Origin: Loxodes magnus
Taxonomy: Eukaryota; Ciliophora; Karyorelictea; Loxodida; Loxodidae
Reading direction: 5' to 3'
Length of the DNA: 64,000 nt
Assembly: GCA_946699065.1 (NCBI GenBank)
Contig: CAMPDV010001808.1
Span: 26,934 to 90,933, forward strand
Under the pieces are notes generated by a model. The model searched no databases, was not told where the DNA came from, and saw only the letters and a program-made list of their open reading frames with translations. This document shows, piece by piece, positions 13,101-28,740 of this stretch. Position 1 is the first letter of the stretch. The number at the start of each line of letters is the position of its first letter. The position numbers and the translations under genes are program-made.

Positions 13101-16100
13101 TCTCATTTTTACTCTTTGAATATTCTTTTAATTAATTTCTAAATTTTTAAATATCTTTATTTTTACTAAAATACATTTATGAACATTTTTCGTCTTTACA
13201 CTTTTCTTTATTTTCGACTTCTCATTTTTACTCCTTGAATATTCTTTTGATTATTTTTAAATTTTTAAATATCTTTATTCTCTCTAAAATACATTTATGA
13301 TTAATTTCGTCTTTACACTTTTCTTTATTTTTGACTTCTCATTTTTACTCTTTGAATATTCTTTTGATTAATTTCGAAATTTTTAAATATCTTTTTTCTT
13401 TCTAACATACATTTATGAACATTTTTCGTCTTTACACTTTTCTTTATTTTCGACTTCTCATTTTTACTCTTTGAATATTCTTTTGATTAATTTCTAAACT
13501 TTTAAATATCCTTATTCTTACTAAAATACATTTATGATTAATTTCGTCTTTACACTTTTCTTTATTTTCGACTTCTCATTTTTACTCTTTGAATATTCTT
13601 TTAATTAATTTCTAAATTTTTAAATATCTTTATTCTTACTAAAATACAATTATGAACATTTTTCGTCTTTACACTTTTCTTTATTTTCGACTTCTCATTT
13701 TTACTCTTTGAATATTCTTTTGATTAATTTCTAAATTTTTAAATATCTTTATTCTTAATAAAATACATTTATGAACATTTTTCGTCTTTACACTTACTTT
13801 ATTTTCGACTTCTCATTTTTACTCTTTGAATATTCTTTTGATTAATTTCGAAATTTTTAATTATCTTTATTCTTACTAAAATACAATTATGATTAGATTC
13901 TATTTTAATATTTTTATTTTCTACTTCTCATTTTACTCTTTGAATATTCTTTTGATTAATTTCGAAATTTTTAAATATCTTTATTCTTACTAAAATACAT
14001 TTATGATTAATTTCGTCTTTAATCTCTTCTTTTTTTTCGACTTCTCATTTTTACTCTTTGAATATTCTTTTGATTAATTTCGAAATTTTTAATATCTTTT
14101 TTCTTTCTAACATACATTTATGAACATTTTTCGTCTTTACACTTTTCTTTTTTTTCGACTTCTCATTTTTACTCTTTGAATATTCTTTTGATTAATTTCT
14201 AAACTTTTAAATATCTTTATTCTCTCTAAAATACATTTATGATTAATTTCGTCTTTACACTTTTCTTTATTTTCGACTTCTCATTTTTACTCTTTGAATA
14301 TTCTTTTAATTAATTTCTAAATTTTTAAATATCTTTATTCTTACTAAAATACATTTATGAACATTTTTCGTCTTTACACTTACTTTATTTTCGACTTCTC
14401 ATTTTTACTCTTTGAATATTCTTTTGATTAATTTCGAAATTTTTAAATATCTTTATTCTTAATAAAATACATTTATGAACATTTTTCGTCTTTACACTTT
14501 TCTTTATTTTCGACTTCTCATTTTTACTCTTTGAATATTCTTTTGATTAATTTCTAAATTTTTAAATATCTTTATTCTTTCTAAGATACATTTTTGAACA
14601 TTTTTCGTCTTTACACTTTTCTTTATTTTCGACTTCTCATTTTTACTCTTTGAATATTCTTTTTATTAATTTCTAAACTTTTAAATATCTTTATTCTCTC
14701 TAAAATACATTTATGATTAATTTCGTCTTTACACTTTTCTTTATTTTCGACTTCTCATTTTTACTCTTTGAATATTCTTTTTATTAATTTCTAAACTTTT
14801 AAATATCTTTATTCTCTCTAAAATACATTTATGATTAATTTCGTCTTTACACTTTTCTTTATTTTCGACTTCTCATTTTTACTCTTTGAATATTCTTTTA
14901 ATTAATTTCTAAATTTTTAAATATCTTTATTCTTACTAAAATACATTTATGAACATTTTTCGTCTTTACACTTACTTTATTTTCGACTTCTCATTTTTAC
15001 TCTTTGAATATTCTTTTGATTAATTTCGAAATTTTTAATTATCTTTATTCTTACTAAAATACAATTATGATTAGATTCTATTTTAATATTTTTATTTTCT
15101 ACTTCTCATTTTACTCTTTGAATATTCTTTTGATTAATTTCGAAATTTTTAAATATCTTTATTCTTACTAAAATACATTTATGATTAATTTCGTCTTTAA
15201 TCTCTTCTTTATTTTCGACTTCTCATTTTTACTCTTTGAATATTCTTTTGATTAATTTCTAAATTTTTAAATATCTTTATTCTTACTAAAATACATTTAT
15301 GATTAATTACGTCTTTACACTTTTCTTTATTTTCGACTTCTCATTTTTACTCTTTGAATATTCTTTTGATTAATTTCGAAATTTTTAAATATCTTTATTC
15401 TCTCTAAAATACATTTATGAACATTTTTCGTCTTTACACTTACTTTATTTTCGACTTCTCATTTTTACTCTTTGAATATTCTTTTGATTAATTTCGAAAT
15501 TTTTAAATATCTTTATTCTTAATAAAATACATTTATGAACATTTTTCGTCTTTACACTTTTCTTTATTTTCGACTTCTCATTTTTACTCTTTGAATATTC
15601 TTTTGATTAATTTCTAAATTTTTAAATATCTTTATTCTTTCTAAGATACATTTTTGAACATTTTTCGTCTTTACACTTTTCTTTATTTTCGACTTCTCAT
15701 TTTTACTCTTTGAATATTCTTTTTATTAATTTCTAAACTTTTAAATATCTTTATTCTCTCTAAAATACATTTATGATTAATTTCGTCTTTACACTTTTCT
15801 TTATTTTCGACTTCTCATTTTTACTCTTTGAATATTCTTTTAATTAATTTCTAAATTTTTAAATATCTTTATTCTTACTAAAATACATTTATGAACATTT
15901 TTCGTCTTTACACTTACTTTATTTTCGACTTCTCATTTTTACTCTTTGAATATTCTTTTGATTAATTTCTAAATTTTTAAATATCTTTATTCTCTCTAAA
16001 ATACATTTATGAACATTTTTCGTCTTTACACTTACTTTATTTTCGACTTCTCATTTTTACTCTTTGAATATTCTTTTGATTAATTTCTAAATTTTTAAAT

Positions 16101-18939
16101 ATCTTTATTTTTACTAAAATACATTTATGATTAATTTCGTCCTTACACTTTTCTTTATTTTCGACTTCTCATTTTTACTCTTTGAATATTCTTTTGATTA
16201 ATTTCTAAATTTTTAAATATCTTTATTCTCTCTAAAATACATTTATGATTAATTTCGTCCTTACACTTTTGTTTATTTTCGACTTCTCATTTTTACTCTT
16301 TGAATTTTCTTTTGATTAATTTCTAAACTTTAAATATCTTTATTCTTACTAAAATACATTTATCATTAATTTCGTCTTTACACTTTTCTTTATTTTCGAC
16401 TTCTCATTTTTACTCTTTGAATTTTCTTTTGATTAATTTCTAAATTTTTAATTATCTTTATTCTCTCTAAAATACATTTATGATTAATTTCGTCTTTACA
16501 CTTTTCTTTATTTTCGACTTCTCATTTTTACTCTTTGAATTTTCTTTTGATTAATTTCTAAATTTTTAAATATCTTTATTCTTACTAAAATACATTTATC
16601 ATTAATTTCGTCCTTACACTTTTCTTTATTTTCGACTTCTCATTTTTACTCTTTGAATATTCTTTTGATTAATTTCTAAATTTTTAAATATCTTTATTCT
16701 TACTAAAATACATTTATGATTAATTTCGTCTTTACACTTTTCTTTATTTTCGACTTCTCATTTTTACTCTTTGAATATTCTTTTTATTAATTTCTAAATT
16801 TTTAAATATCTTTATTCTTTCTAAGATACATTTTTGAACATTTTTCGTCTTTACACTTTTCTTTATTTTCGACTTCTCATTTTTACTCTTTGAATATTCT
16901 TTTGATTAATTTCTAAATTTTAAATTATCTTTATTCTCTCTAAAATACATTTATGATTAATTTCGTCTTTATACTTTATTTTATTTTCGACTTCTCATTT
17001 TTACTCTTTGAATTTTCTTTTGATTAATTTCTAAATTTTTAAATATAATTATTCTTACTAAAATACATTTATGATTAATTTCGTCTTTACACTTTTCTTT
17101 ATTTTCGACTTCTCATTTTTACTCTTTGAATATTCTTTTGATTAATTTCTAAATTTTTAATTATCCTTATTCTTACTAAAATACATTTATGATTAATTTC
17201 GTCTTTACACTTTTCTTTATTTTCGACTTCTCATTTTTACTCTTTGAATTTTCTTTTGATTAATTTCTAAACTTTAAATATCTTTATTCTTACTAAAATA
17301 CATTTATCATTAATTTCGTCCTTACACTTTTCTTTATTTTCGACTTCTCATTTTTACTCTTTGAATATTCTTTTAATTAATTTCTAAATTTTTAAATATC
17401 TTTATTCTTACTAAAATACATTTATGAACATTTTTCGTCTTTACACTTTTCTTTATTTTCGACTTCTCATTTTTACTCTTTGAATATTCTTTTGATTAAT
17501 TTCTAAACTTTTTAATATCTTTATTCTCTCTAAAATACATTTATGAACATTTTTCGTCTTTACACTTTTCTTTATTTTCGACTTCTCATTTTACTCTTTG
17601 AATATTCTTTTGATTAATTTCTAAATTTTTAATTATCTTTATTCTTTTTAAAATACATTTATGATTAATTTCGTCTTTATACTTTATTTTATTTTCGACT
17701 TCTCATTTTTACTCTTTGAATTTTCTTTTGATTAATTTCGAAATTTTTAAATATCTTTATTCTTTCCATATTACATTTATGAACATTTTTCGTCTTTACA
17801 CTTTTCTTTATTTTCGACTTCTCATTTTTACTCTTTGAATATTCTTTTGATTAATTTCTAAATTTTTAATTATCCTTATTCTTACTAAAATACATTTATG
17901 ATTAATTTCGTCTTTACACTTTTCTTTATTATGAACTTCTCATTTTTACTCTTTGAATATTCTTTTGATTAATTTCGAAATTTTAAAATATCTTTATTCT
18001 CTCTAAAATACATTTATGATTAATTTCGTCTTTACACTTTTCTTTATTTTTGACTTCTCATTTTTACTCTTTGAATATTCTTTTGATTAATTTCTAAATT
18101 TTTAATTATCTTTATTCTCTCTAAAATACATTTATGATTAATTTCGTCTTTACACTTTTCTTTATTTTCGACTTCTCATTTTTACTCTTTGAATATTCTT
18201 TTGATTAATTTCTAAATTTTTAAATATCTTTATTCTTACTAAAATACGTTTATGATTAATTTCGTGTTAAACTTTTCTTTATTTTCGACTTCTCATTTTT
18301 ACTCTTTGAATATTCTTTTGATTAATTTCTAAATTTTTAAATATCTTTATTCTTTTTAAAATACATTTATGATTAATTTCGTCTTTACACTTTTCTTTAT
18401 TTCGATTTCTCATTTGACTCTTTGAATATTCTTTTGATTAATTTCTAAACTTTTAAATATCCTTATTCTTACTAAAATACATTTATGATTAATTTCGTCT
18501 TTACACTTTTCTTTATTTTCGACTTCTCATTTTTACTCTTTGAATATTCTTTTAATTAATTTCTAAATTTTTAAATATCTTTATTCTTACTAAAATACAT
18601 TTATGAATATTTTTCGTCTTTACACTTTTCTTTATTTTCGACTTCTCATTTTTACTCTTTGAATATTCTTTTGATTAATTTCTAAATTTTTAAATATCTT
18701 TATTCTTACTAAAATACAATTATGATAAGATTCTATTTTAATATTTTTATTTTCTACTTCTCATTTTACTCTTTGAATATTCTTTTCATTAATTTCGAAA
18801 TTTTTAATTATCTTTATTCTTACTAAAATACAATTATGATTAGATTCTATTTTAATATTTTTATTTTCGACTTCTTATTTTTACTCTTTGAATTTTCTTT
18901 TTATTTATTTTTAAACTATTAAATATCTTTACTCTTACT

Positions 18940-21900
18940 AAAATACATTTATGATTAATTTCGTCTTTACACTTTTCTTTATTTTCGACTTCTCATTTTT
19001 ACTCTTTGAATATTCTTTTAATTAATTTCTAAATTTTTAAATATCTTTATTCTTACTAAAATACATTTATGAACATTTTTCGTCTTTACACTTTTATTTA
19101 TTTTCGACTTCTCATTTTTACTCTTTGAATATTCTTTTGATTAATTTCGAAATTTTTAAATATCTTTATTCTTAATAAAATACATTTATGAACATTTTTC
19201 GTCTTTACACTTTTCTTTATTTTCGACTTCTCATTTTTACTCTTTGAATATTCTTTTGATTAATTTCTAAACTTTTAAATATCTTTATTCTCTCTAAAAT
19301 ACATTTATGAACATTTTTCGTCTTTACACTTTTCTTTATTTTCGACTTCTCATTTTACTCTTTGAATATTCTTTTGATTAATTTCTAAATTTTTAATTAT
19401 CTTTATTCTTTTTAAAATACATTTATGATTAATTTCGTCTTTATACTTTATTTTATTTTCGACTTCTCATTTTTACTCTTTGAATTTTCTTTTGATTAAT
19501 TTCGAAATTTTTAAATATCTTTATTCTTACTAAAATACATTTATGATTAATTTCGTCCTTACACTTTTCTTTGATTTCGACTTCTTATTTTTACTCTTTG
19601 AATTTTCTTTTGATTAATTTCTAAATTTTTAAATATAATTATTCTTACTAAAATACATTTATGAACATTTTTCGTCTTTACACTTTTCTTTATTTTCGAC
19701 TTCTCATTTTTACTCTTTGAATATTCTTTTGATTAATTTCTAAATTTTTAAATATCTTTATTCTTACTAAAATACATTTATGAACATTTTTCGTCTTTAC
19801 ACTTACTTTATTTTCGACTTCTCATTTTTACTCTTTGAATATTCTTTTGATTAATTTCGAAATTTTTAAATATCTTTATTCTTACTAAAATACATTTATG
19901 ATTAGATTCTATTTTAATATTTTTATTTTCTACTTCTCATTTTACTCTTTGAATATTCTTTTGATTAATTTCTAAATTTTAAATTATCTTTATTCTTACT
20001 AAAATACATTTATGAACATTTTTCGTCTTTACACTTTTCTTTGATTTTGACTTCTTATTTTTACTCTTTGAATATTCTTTTGATTAATTTCTAAATTTTT
20101 AAATATAATTATTCTTACTAAAATAAAATTATTAACATTTTTCGTCTATACACTTTTCTTTATTTCGATTTCTCATTTTTACTCTTTGAATATTCTTTTG
20201 ATTAATTTCTAAACTTTTAAATATCCTTATTCTTACTAAAATACATTTATGAACATTTTTCGTCTTTACACTTTTCTTTTTTTTCGACTTCTCATTTTTA
20301 CTCTTTGAATATTCTTTTAATTAATTTCTAAATTTTTAAATATCTTTATTCTTACTAAAATACAATTATGAACATTTTTCGTCTTTACACTTTTCTTTAT
20401 TTTCGACTTCTCATTTTTACTCTTTGAATATTCTTTTGATTAATTTCGAAATTTTTAAATATCTTTATTCTTACTAAAATACAATTATGATTAGATTCTA
20501 TTTTAATATTTTTATTTTCTACTTCTCATTTTACTCTTTGAATATTCTTTTGATTAATTTCTAAATTTTTAAATATCTTTATTCTCTCTAAAATACATTT
20601 ATGATTAATTTCGTCTTTACACTTTTCTTTATTTTCGACTTCTCATTTTTACTCTTTGAATATTCTTTTAATTAATTTCTAAATTTTTAAATATCTTTAT
20701 TCTTACTAAAATACATTTATGAACATTTTTCGTCTTTACACTTTTATTTATTTTCGACTTCTCATTTTTACTCTTTGAATATTCTTTTGATTAATTTCGA
20801 AATTTTTAAATATCTTTATTCTTAATAAAATACATTTATGAACATTTTTCGTCTTTACACTTTTCTTTATTTTCGACTTCTCATTTTTACTCTTTGAATA
20901 TTCTTTTGATTAATTTCTAAACTTTTAAATATCTTTATTCTCTCTAAAATACATTTATGAACATTTTTCGTCTTTACACTTTTCTTTATTTTCGACTTCT
21001 CATTTTACTCTTTGAATATTCTTTTGATTAATTTCTAAATTTTTAATTATCTTTATTCTTTTTAAAATACATTTATGATTAATTTCGTCTTTATACTTTA
21101 TTTTATTTTCGACTTCTCATTTTTACTCTTTGAATTTTCTTTTGATTAATTTCGAAATTTTTAAATATCTTTATTCTTACTAAAATACATTTATGATTAA
21201 TTTCGTCCTTACACTTTTCTTTGATTTCGACTTCTTATTTTTACTCTTTGAATTTTCTTTTGATTAATTTCTAAATTTTTAAATATAATTATTCTTACTA
21301 AAATACATTTATGAACATTTTTCGTCTTTACACTTTTCTTTATTTTCGACTTCTCATTTTTACTCTTTGAATATTCTTTTGATTAATTTCTAAATTTTTA
21401 AATATCTTTATTCTTACTAAAATACATTTATGAACATTTTTCGTCTTTACACTTACTTTATTTTCGACTTCTCATTTTTACTCTTTGAATATTCTTTTGA
21501 TTAATTTCGAAATTTTTAAATATCTTTATTCTTACTAAAATACATTTATGATTAGATTCTATTTTAATATTTTTATTTTCTACTTCTCATTTTACTCTTT
21601 GAATATTCTTTTGATTAATTTCTAAATTTTAAATTATCTTTATTCTTACTAAAATACATTTATGAACATTTTTCGTCTTTACACTTTTCTTTGATTTTGA
21701 CTTCTTATTTTTACTCTTTGAATATTCTTTTGATTAATTTCTAAATTTTTAAATATAATTATTCTTACTAAAATAAAATTATTAACATTTTTCGTCTATA
21801 CACTTTTCTTTATTTCGATTTCTCATTTTTACTCTTTGAATATTCTTTTGATTAATTTCTAAACTTTTAAATATCCTTATTCTTACTAAAATACATTTAT

Positions 21901-22319
21901 GAACATTTTTCGTCTTTACACTTTTCTTTTTTTTCGACTTCTCATTTTTACTCTTTGAATATTCTTTTAATTAATTTCTAAATTTTTAAATATCTTTATT
22001 CTTACTAAAATACAATTATGAACATTTTTCGTCTTTACACTTTTCTTTATTTTCGACTTCTCATTTTTACTCTTTGAATATTCTTTTGATTAATTTCGAA
22101 ATTTTTAAATATCTTTATTCTTACTAAAATACAATTATGATTAGATTCTATTTTAATATTTTTATTTTCTACTTCTCATTTTACTCTTTGAATATTCTTT
22201 TGATTAATTTCTAAATTTTTAAATATCTTTATTCTCTCTAAAATACATTTATGATTAATTTCGTCTTTACACTTTTCTTTATTTTCGACTTCTCATTTTT
22301 ACTCTTTGAATATTCTTTT
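18940..22319 (+). repeat. Fourteen-unit tandem duplication, period 1650 bp
   Basis: Bases about 18940-20669 and 20590-22319 align at a constant offset of 1650 bp. Reading both copies line by line I found no difference over about 1730 bp. The match includes several rare units: acttttattta, ttaataaaa, ttatactttattttatt, ctttgattttgac, and one reading aaaataaaattattaac with gtctatacac and ttatttcgatttctc (20121 and 21771). The offset equals fourteen mixed-length units. The right edge is at 20670 against 22320 (a against g). It is either a very recent duplication or an assembly duplication. Confidence 0.88.
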
Positions 22320-25300
22320 GATTAATTTCTAAATTTTTAAATATCTTTATTCTTACTAAAATACATTTATGAACATTTTTCGTCTTTACACTTTTCTTTT
22401 TTTTCGACTTCTCATTTTTACTCTTTGAATATTCTTTTAATTAATTTCTAAATTTTTAAATATCTTTATTCTTACTAAAATACAATTATGAACATTTTTC
22501 GTCTTTACACTTTTCTTTATTTTCGACTTCTCATTTTTACTCTTTGAATATTCTTTTGATTAATTTCTAAACTTTTAAATATAATTATTCTTACTAAAAT
22601 ACATTTATGATTAATTTCGTCCTTACACTTTTCTTTGATTTCGACTTCTTATTTTTACTCTTTGAATATTCTTTTGATTAATTTCTAAATTTTTAAATAT
22701 AATTATTCTTACTAAAATACATTTATGATTAATTTCGTCTTTACACTTTTCTTTATTTTCGACTTCTCATTTTACTCTTTGAATATTCTTTTGATTAATT
22801 TCGAAATTTTTAAATATCTTTATTCTTACTAAAATACATTTATGATTAATTTCGTCTTTACACTTTTCTTTATTTTCGACTTCTCATTTTTACTCTTTGA
22901 ATATTCTTTTGATTAATTTCTAAATTTTTAAATATCTTTATTCTTACTAAAATACATTTATGATTAGATTCTATTTTAATATTTTTATTTTCTACTTCTC
23001 ATTTTACTCTTTGAATATTCTTTTGATTAATTTCTAAACTTTTAAATATCTTTATTCTTACTAAAATGCATTTATGATTAATTTCGTCTTTACACTCTTC
23101 TTTTTTTTCGACTTCTCATTTTTACTCTTTGAATATTCTTTTGATTAATTTCTAAACTTTTAAATAGCCTTATTCTTACTAAAATACATTTATGATTAAT
23201 TTCGTCTTTACACTTTTCTTTATTTTCGACTTCTCATTTTTACTCTTTGAATATTCTTTTGATTAATTTCTAAATTTTTAAATATCTTTATTCTTACTAA
23301 AATACATTTATGATTAATTTCGTCTTTACACTTTTCTTTATTTTCGACTTCTCATTATTACTCTTTGAATATTCTTTTGATTAATTTCTAAATTTTTAAA
23401 TATCTTTATTCTTTCTAAGATACATTTTTGAACATTTTTCGTCTTTACACTTTTCTTTTTTTTCGACTTCTCATTTTTACTCTTTGAATATTCTTTTGAT
23501 TAATTTCTAAACTTTTAAATATCTTTATTCTTTCTAAAATACATTTATGATTAATTTCGTCCTTACACTTTTCTTTGATTTCGACTTCTCATTTTTACTC
23601 TTTGAATATTCTTTTGATTAATTTCTAAACTTTTAAATATCTTTATTCTTACTAAAATACATTTATCATTAATTTCGTCCTTACACTTTTCTTTATTTTC
23701 GACTTCTTATTTTTACTCTTTGAATATTCTTTTGATTAATTTCTAAATTTTTAAATATAATTATTCTTACTAAAATACATTTATGATTAATTTCGTCTTT
23801 ACACTTTTCTTTATTTTCGACTTCTCATTTTTACTCTTTGAATATTCTTTTGATTAATTTTTAAATTTTTAAATATCTTTATTCTTACTAAAATACATTT
23901 ATGATTAATTTCGTCTTTACACTTTTCTTTATTTTCGACTTCTCATTTTTACTCTTTGAATATTCTTTTGATTAATTTCTAAACTTTTAAATAGCCTTAT
24001 TCTTACTAAAATACATTTATGATTAATTTCGTCTTTACACTTTTCTTTATTTTCGACTTCTCATTTTTACTCTTTGAATATTCTTTTGATTAATTTCTAA
24101 ACTTTTAAATATAATTATTCTTACTAAAATACATTTATGATTAATTTCGTCTTTACACTTTTCTTTATTTTCGACTTCTCATTTTTACTCTTTGAATATT
24201 CTTTTGATTAATTTCTAAATTTTTAAATATCTTTATTCTTACTAAAATACAATTATGATTAGATTCTATTTTAATATTTTTATTTTCTACTTCTCATTTT
24301 ACTCTTTGAATATTCTTTTCATTAATTTTTAAATTTTTAAATATCTTTATTCTCTCTAAAATACATTTATGATTAGATTCTATTTTAATATTTTTATTTT
24401 CTACTTCTCATTTTACTCTTTGAATATTCTTTTCATTAATTTCGAAATTTTTAATTATCTTTATTCTTACTAAAATACATTTATGATTAATTTCGTCTTT
24501 ACACTCTTCTTTTTTTTCGACTTCTCATTTTTACTCTTTGAATATTCTTTTGATTAATTTCTAAATTTTTAAATATCTTTATTCTTACTAAAATACAATT
24601 ATGATTAATTTCGTCTTTACACTTTTCTTTATTTTCGACTTCTCATTTTTACTCTTTGAATATTCTTTTGATTAATTTCTAAATTTTTAAATATCCTTAT
24701 TCTTACTAAAATACATTTATGATTAATTTCGTCTTTACACTTTTCTTTATTTTCGACTTCTCATTTTTACTCTTTGAATATTCTTTTGATTAATTTCTAA
24801 GTTTTTAAATATCTTTATTCTCTCTAAAATACATTTATGATTAATTTCGTCTTTACACTTTTCTTTATTTTCGACTTCTCATTTTTACTCTTTGAATATT
24901 CTTTTGATTAATTTCTAAATTTTTAAATATCTTTATTCTTACTAAAATACATTTATGATTAGATTCTATTTTAATATTTTTATTTTCTACTTCTCATTTT
25001 ACTCTTTGAATATTCTTTTGATTAATTTCTAAACTTTTAAATATCTTTATTCTTACTAAAATGCATTTATGATTAATTTCGTCTTTACACTCTTCTTTTT
25101 TTTCGACTTCTCATTTTTACTCTTTGAATATTCTTTTGATTAATTTCTAAACTTTTAAATAGCCTTATTCTTACTAAAATACATTTATGATTAATTTCGT
25201 CTTTACACTTTTCTTTATTTTCGACTTCTCATTTTTACTCTTTGAATATTCTTTTGATTAATTTCTAAATTTTTAAATATCTTTATTCTTACTAAAATAC

Positions 25301-26459
25301 ATTTATGATTAATTTCGTCTTTACACTTTTCTTTATTTTCGACTTCTCATTTTTACTCTTTGAATATTCTTTTAATTAATTTCGAAATTTTTAAATATCT
25401 TTATTCTTACTAAAATACAATTATGATTAGATTCTATTTTAATATTTTTATTTTCTACTTCTCATTTTACTCTTTGAATATTCTTTTGATTAATTTCTAA
25501 ATTTTTAAATATCTTTATTCTTACTAAACTACAATTATGATTAGATTCTATTTTAATATTTTTATTTTCTACTTCTCATTTTACTCTTTGAATATTCTTT
25601 TGATTAATTTCTAAACTTTTAAATATAATTATTCTTACTAAAATACATTTATGATTAATTTCGTCCTTACACTTTTCTTTGATTTCGACTTCTTATTTTT
25701 ACTCTTTGAATTTTCTTTTGATTAATTTCTAAATTTTTAAATATAATTATTCTTACTAAAATACATTTATGATTAATTTCGTCTTTACACTTTTCTTTAT
25801 TTTCGACTTCTCATTTTTACTCTTTGAATTTTCTTTTGATTAATTTCTAAATTTTTAAATATCTTTATTCTTACTAAAATACAATTATGATTAGATTCTA
25901 TTTTAATATTTTTAAATCTACTTCTCATTTTACTCTTTGAATATTCTTTTGATTAATTTCTAAACTTTTAAATATAATTATTCTTACTAAAATACATTTA
26001 TGAACATTTTTCGTCTTTACACTTTTCTTTATTTTCGACTTCTCATTTTTACTCTTTGAATATTCTTTTAATTAATTTCTAAATTTTTAAATATCTTTAT
26101 TCTTTCTAAGATACATTTTTGAACATTTTTCGTCTTTACACTTTTCTTTATTTTCGACTTCTCATTTTTACTCTTTGAATATTCTTTTGATTAATTTCTA
26201 AACTTTTAAATAGCCTTATTCTTACTAAAATACATTTATGATTAATTTCGTCTTTACACTTTTCTTTATTTTCGACTTCTCATTTTTACTCTTTGAATAT
26301 TCTTTTAATTAATTTCTAAATTTTTAAATATAATTATTCTTACTAAAATACATTTATGATTAATTTGAGTCTTTACACTTTTCTTTATTTTCGACTTCTC
26401 ATTTTTACTCTTTGAATATTCTTTTGATTAATTTCTAAATTTTTAAATATCCTTATTCT

Positions 26460-26572
26460 TACTAAAATACAATTATGATTAGATTCTATTTTAATATTTT
26501 TAAATCTACTTCTCATTTTACTCTTTGAATATTCTTTTCATTAATTTCGAAATTTTTAAATATCTTTATTCT
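26460..26572 (+). repeat. Representative S113 satellite unit (taaatctac subclass)
   Basis: This is like S114 but reads atttttaaatctac where S114 has atttttattttctac, giving 113 bp; the next unit starts at 26573. By eye there are about 21 such units. The first is near 25.91 kb and the last near 40.43 kb, with none seen outside that interval. The subclass therefore arose once and spread locally as part of larger duplicated blocks. Confidence 0.9.
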
Positions 26573-26576
26573 TAAT

Positions 26577-28740
26577 AAAATACATTTATGATTAATTTCG
26601 TCTTTACACTTTTCTTTATTTTCGACTTCTCATTTTTACTCTTTGAATATTCTTTTGATTAATTTCTAAATTTTTAAATATCTTTATTCTTACTAAAATA
26701 CAATTATGATTAGATTCTATTTTAATATTTTTATTTTCTACTTCTCATTTTACTCTTTGAATATTCTTTTGATTAATTTCTAAATTTTTAAATATAATTA
26801 TTCTTACTAAAATACATTTATGATTAATTTCGTCTTTACACTTTTCTTTATTTTCGACTTCTCATTTTTACTCTTTGAATATTCTTTTGATTAATTTCTA
26901 AATTTTTAAATATAATTATTCTTACTAAAATACATTTATGATTAGATTCTATTTTAATATTTTTAAATCTACTTCTCATTTTACTCTTTGAATATTCTTT
27001 TCATTAATTTCGAAATTTTTAAATATCTTTATTCTTAATAAAATACATTTATGATTAATTTCGTCTTTACACTTTTCTTTATTTTCGACTTCTCATTTTT
27101 ACTCTTTGAATATTCTTTTGATTAATTTCTAAATTTTTAAATATCTTTATTCTTACTAAAATACAATTATGATTAGATTCTATTTTAATATTTTTATTTT
27201 CTACTTCTCATTTTACTCTTTGAATATTCTTTTGATTAATTTCTAAATTTTTAATTATCTTTATTCTCTCTAAAATAAATTTATGATTAATTTCGTCTTT
27301 ACACTTTTCTTTATTTTCGACTTCTCATTTTTACTCTTTGAATATTCTTTTGATTAATTTCTAAATTTTTAAATATTTTTATTCTTACTAAAATACATTT
27401 ATGATTAATTTCGTCTTTACACTTTTCTTTATTTTCGACTTCTCATTTTTACTCTTTGAATATTCTTTTGATTAATTTCTAAATTTTTAAATATAATTAT
27501 TCTTACTAAAATACATTTATGATTAATTTCGTCTTTACACTTTTCTTTATTTTCGACTTCTCATTTTTACTCTTTGAATTTTCTTTTGATTAATTTCTAA
27601 ATTTTTAAATATCTTTATTCTTACTAAAATACAATTATGATTAGATTCTATTTTAATATTTTTAAATCTACTTCTCATTTTACTCTTTGAATATTCTTTT
27701 GATTAATTTCTAAATTTTTAAATATCTTTATTCTTACTAAAATACATTTATGATTAATTTCGTCTTTACACTTTTCTTTATTTTCGACTTCTCATTTTTA
27801 CTCTTTGAATATTCTTTTGATTAATTTCTAAATTTTTAAATATCTTTATTCTTACTAAAATACATTTATGATTAATTTCGTCTTTACACTTTTCTTTATT
27901 TTCGACTTCTCATTTTTACTCTTTGAATATTCTTTTGATTAATTTCTAAATTTTTAAATATCTTTATTCTTACTAAAATACAATTATGATTAGATTCTAT
28001 TTTAATATTTTTATTTTCTACTTCTCATTTTACTCTTTGAATATTCTTTTGATTAATTTCTAAATTTTTAAATATAATTATTCTTACTAAAATACATTTA
28101 TGATTAATTTCGTCTTTACACTTTTCTTTATTTTCGACTTCTCATTTTTACTCTTTGAATATTCTTTTGATTAATTTCTAAATTTTTAAATATAATTATT
28201 CTTACTAAAATACATTTATGATTAGATTCTATTTTAATATTTTTAAATCTACTTCTCATTTTACTCTTTGAATATTCTTTTCATTAATTTCGAAATTTTT
28301 AAATATCTTTATTCTTAATAAAATACATTTATGATTAATTTCGTCTTTACACTTTTCTTTATTTTCGACTTCTCATTTTTACTCTTTGAATATTCTTTTG
28401 ATTAATTTCTAAATTTTTAAATATCTTTATTCTTACTAAAATACAATTATGATTAGATTCTATTTTAATATTTTTATTTTCTACTTCTCATTTTACTCTT
28501 TGAATATTCTTTTGATTAATTTCTAAATTTTTAATTATCTTTATTCTCTCTAAAATAAATTTATGATTAATTTCGTCTTTACACTTTTCTTTATTTTCGA
28601 CTTCTCATTTTTACTCTTTGAATATTCTTTTGATTAATTTCTAAATTTTTAAATATCTTTATTCTTACTAAAATACATTTATGATTAATTTCGTCTTTAC
28701 ACTTTTCTTTATTTTCGACTTCTCATTTTTACTCTTTGAA
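26577..28740 (+). repeat. Eleven-unit duplication, period 1280 bp
   Basis: About 26577-27460 matches 27857-28740 with a single difference that I could see (27376 t, 28656 c). Shared markers are the S113 unit with tcattaatttcg, the ttaataaaa junction and the rare ctctaaaataaattt junction (near 27270 and 28550). Beyond 28740 the match resumes at an offset of about 1398 bp, which fits one extra 118-bp unit in the second copy. A smaller 463-bp (four-unit) repetition of the S113/tcattaatttcg segment sits at about 26481 and 26944. Confidence 0.82.

Larger units (their letters stand above)
9400..22500 (+). repeat. Array domain 2: S119-rich
   Basis: S119 units predominate, mixed with S118 and some S114. 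The acttactttattttcg variant, ttaataaaa junctions and tttctaacatac junctions are enriched. Rare forms lie here: tttccatattac near 10.92 and 17.76 kb, gttaaac near 12.72 and 18.27 kb, and a tatgaac substitution near 17.93 kb. The domain ends with the 1650-bp tandem duplication. Both edges are approximate. Confidence 0.7.
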
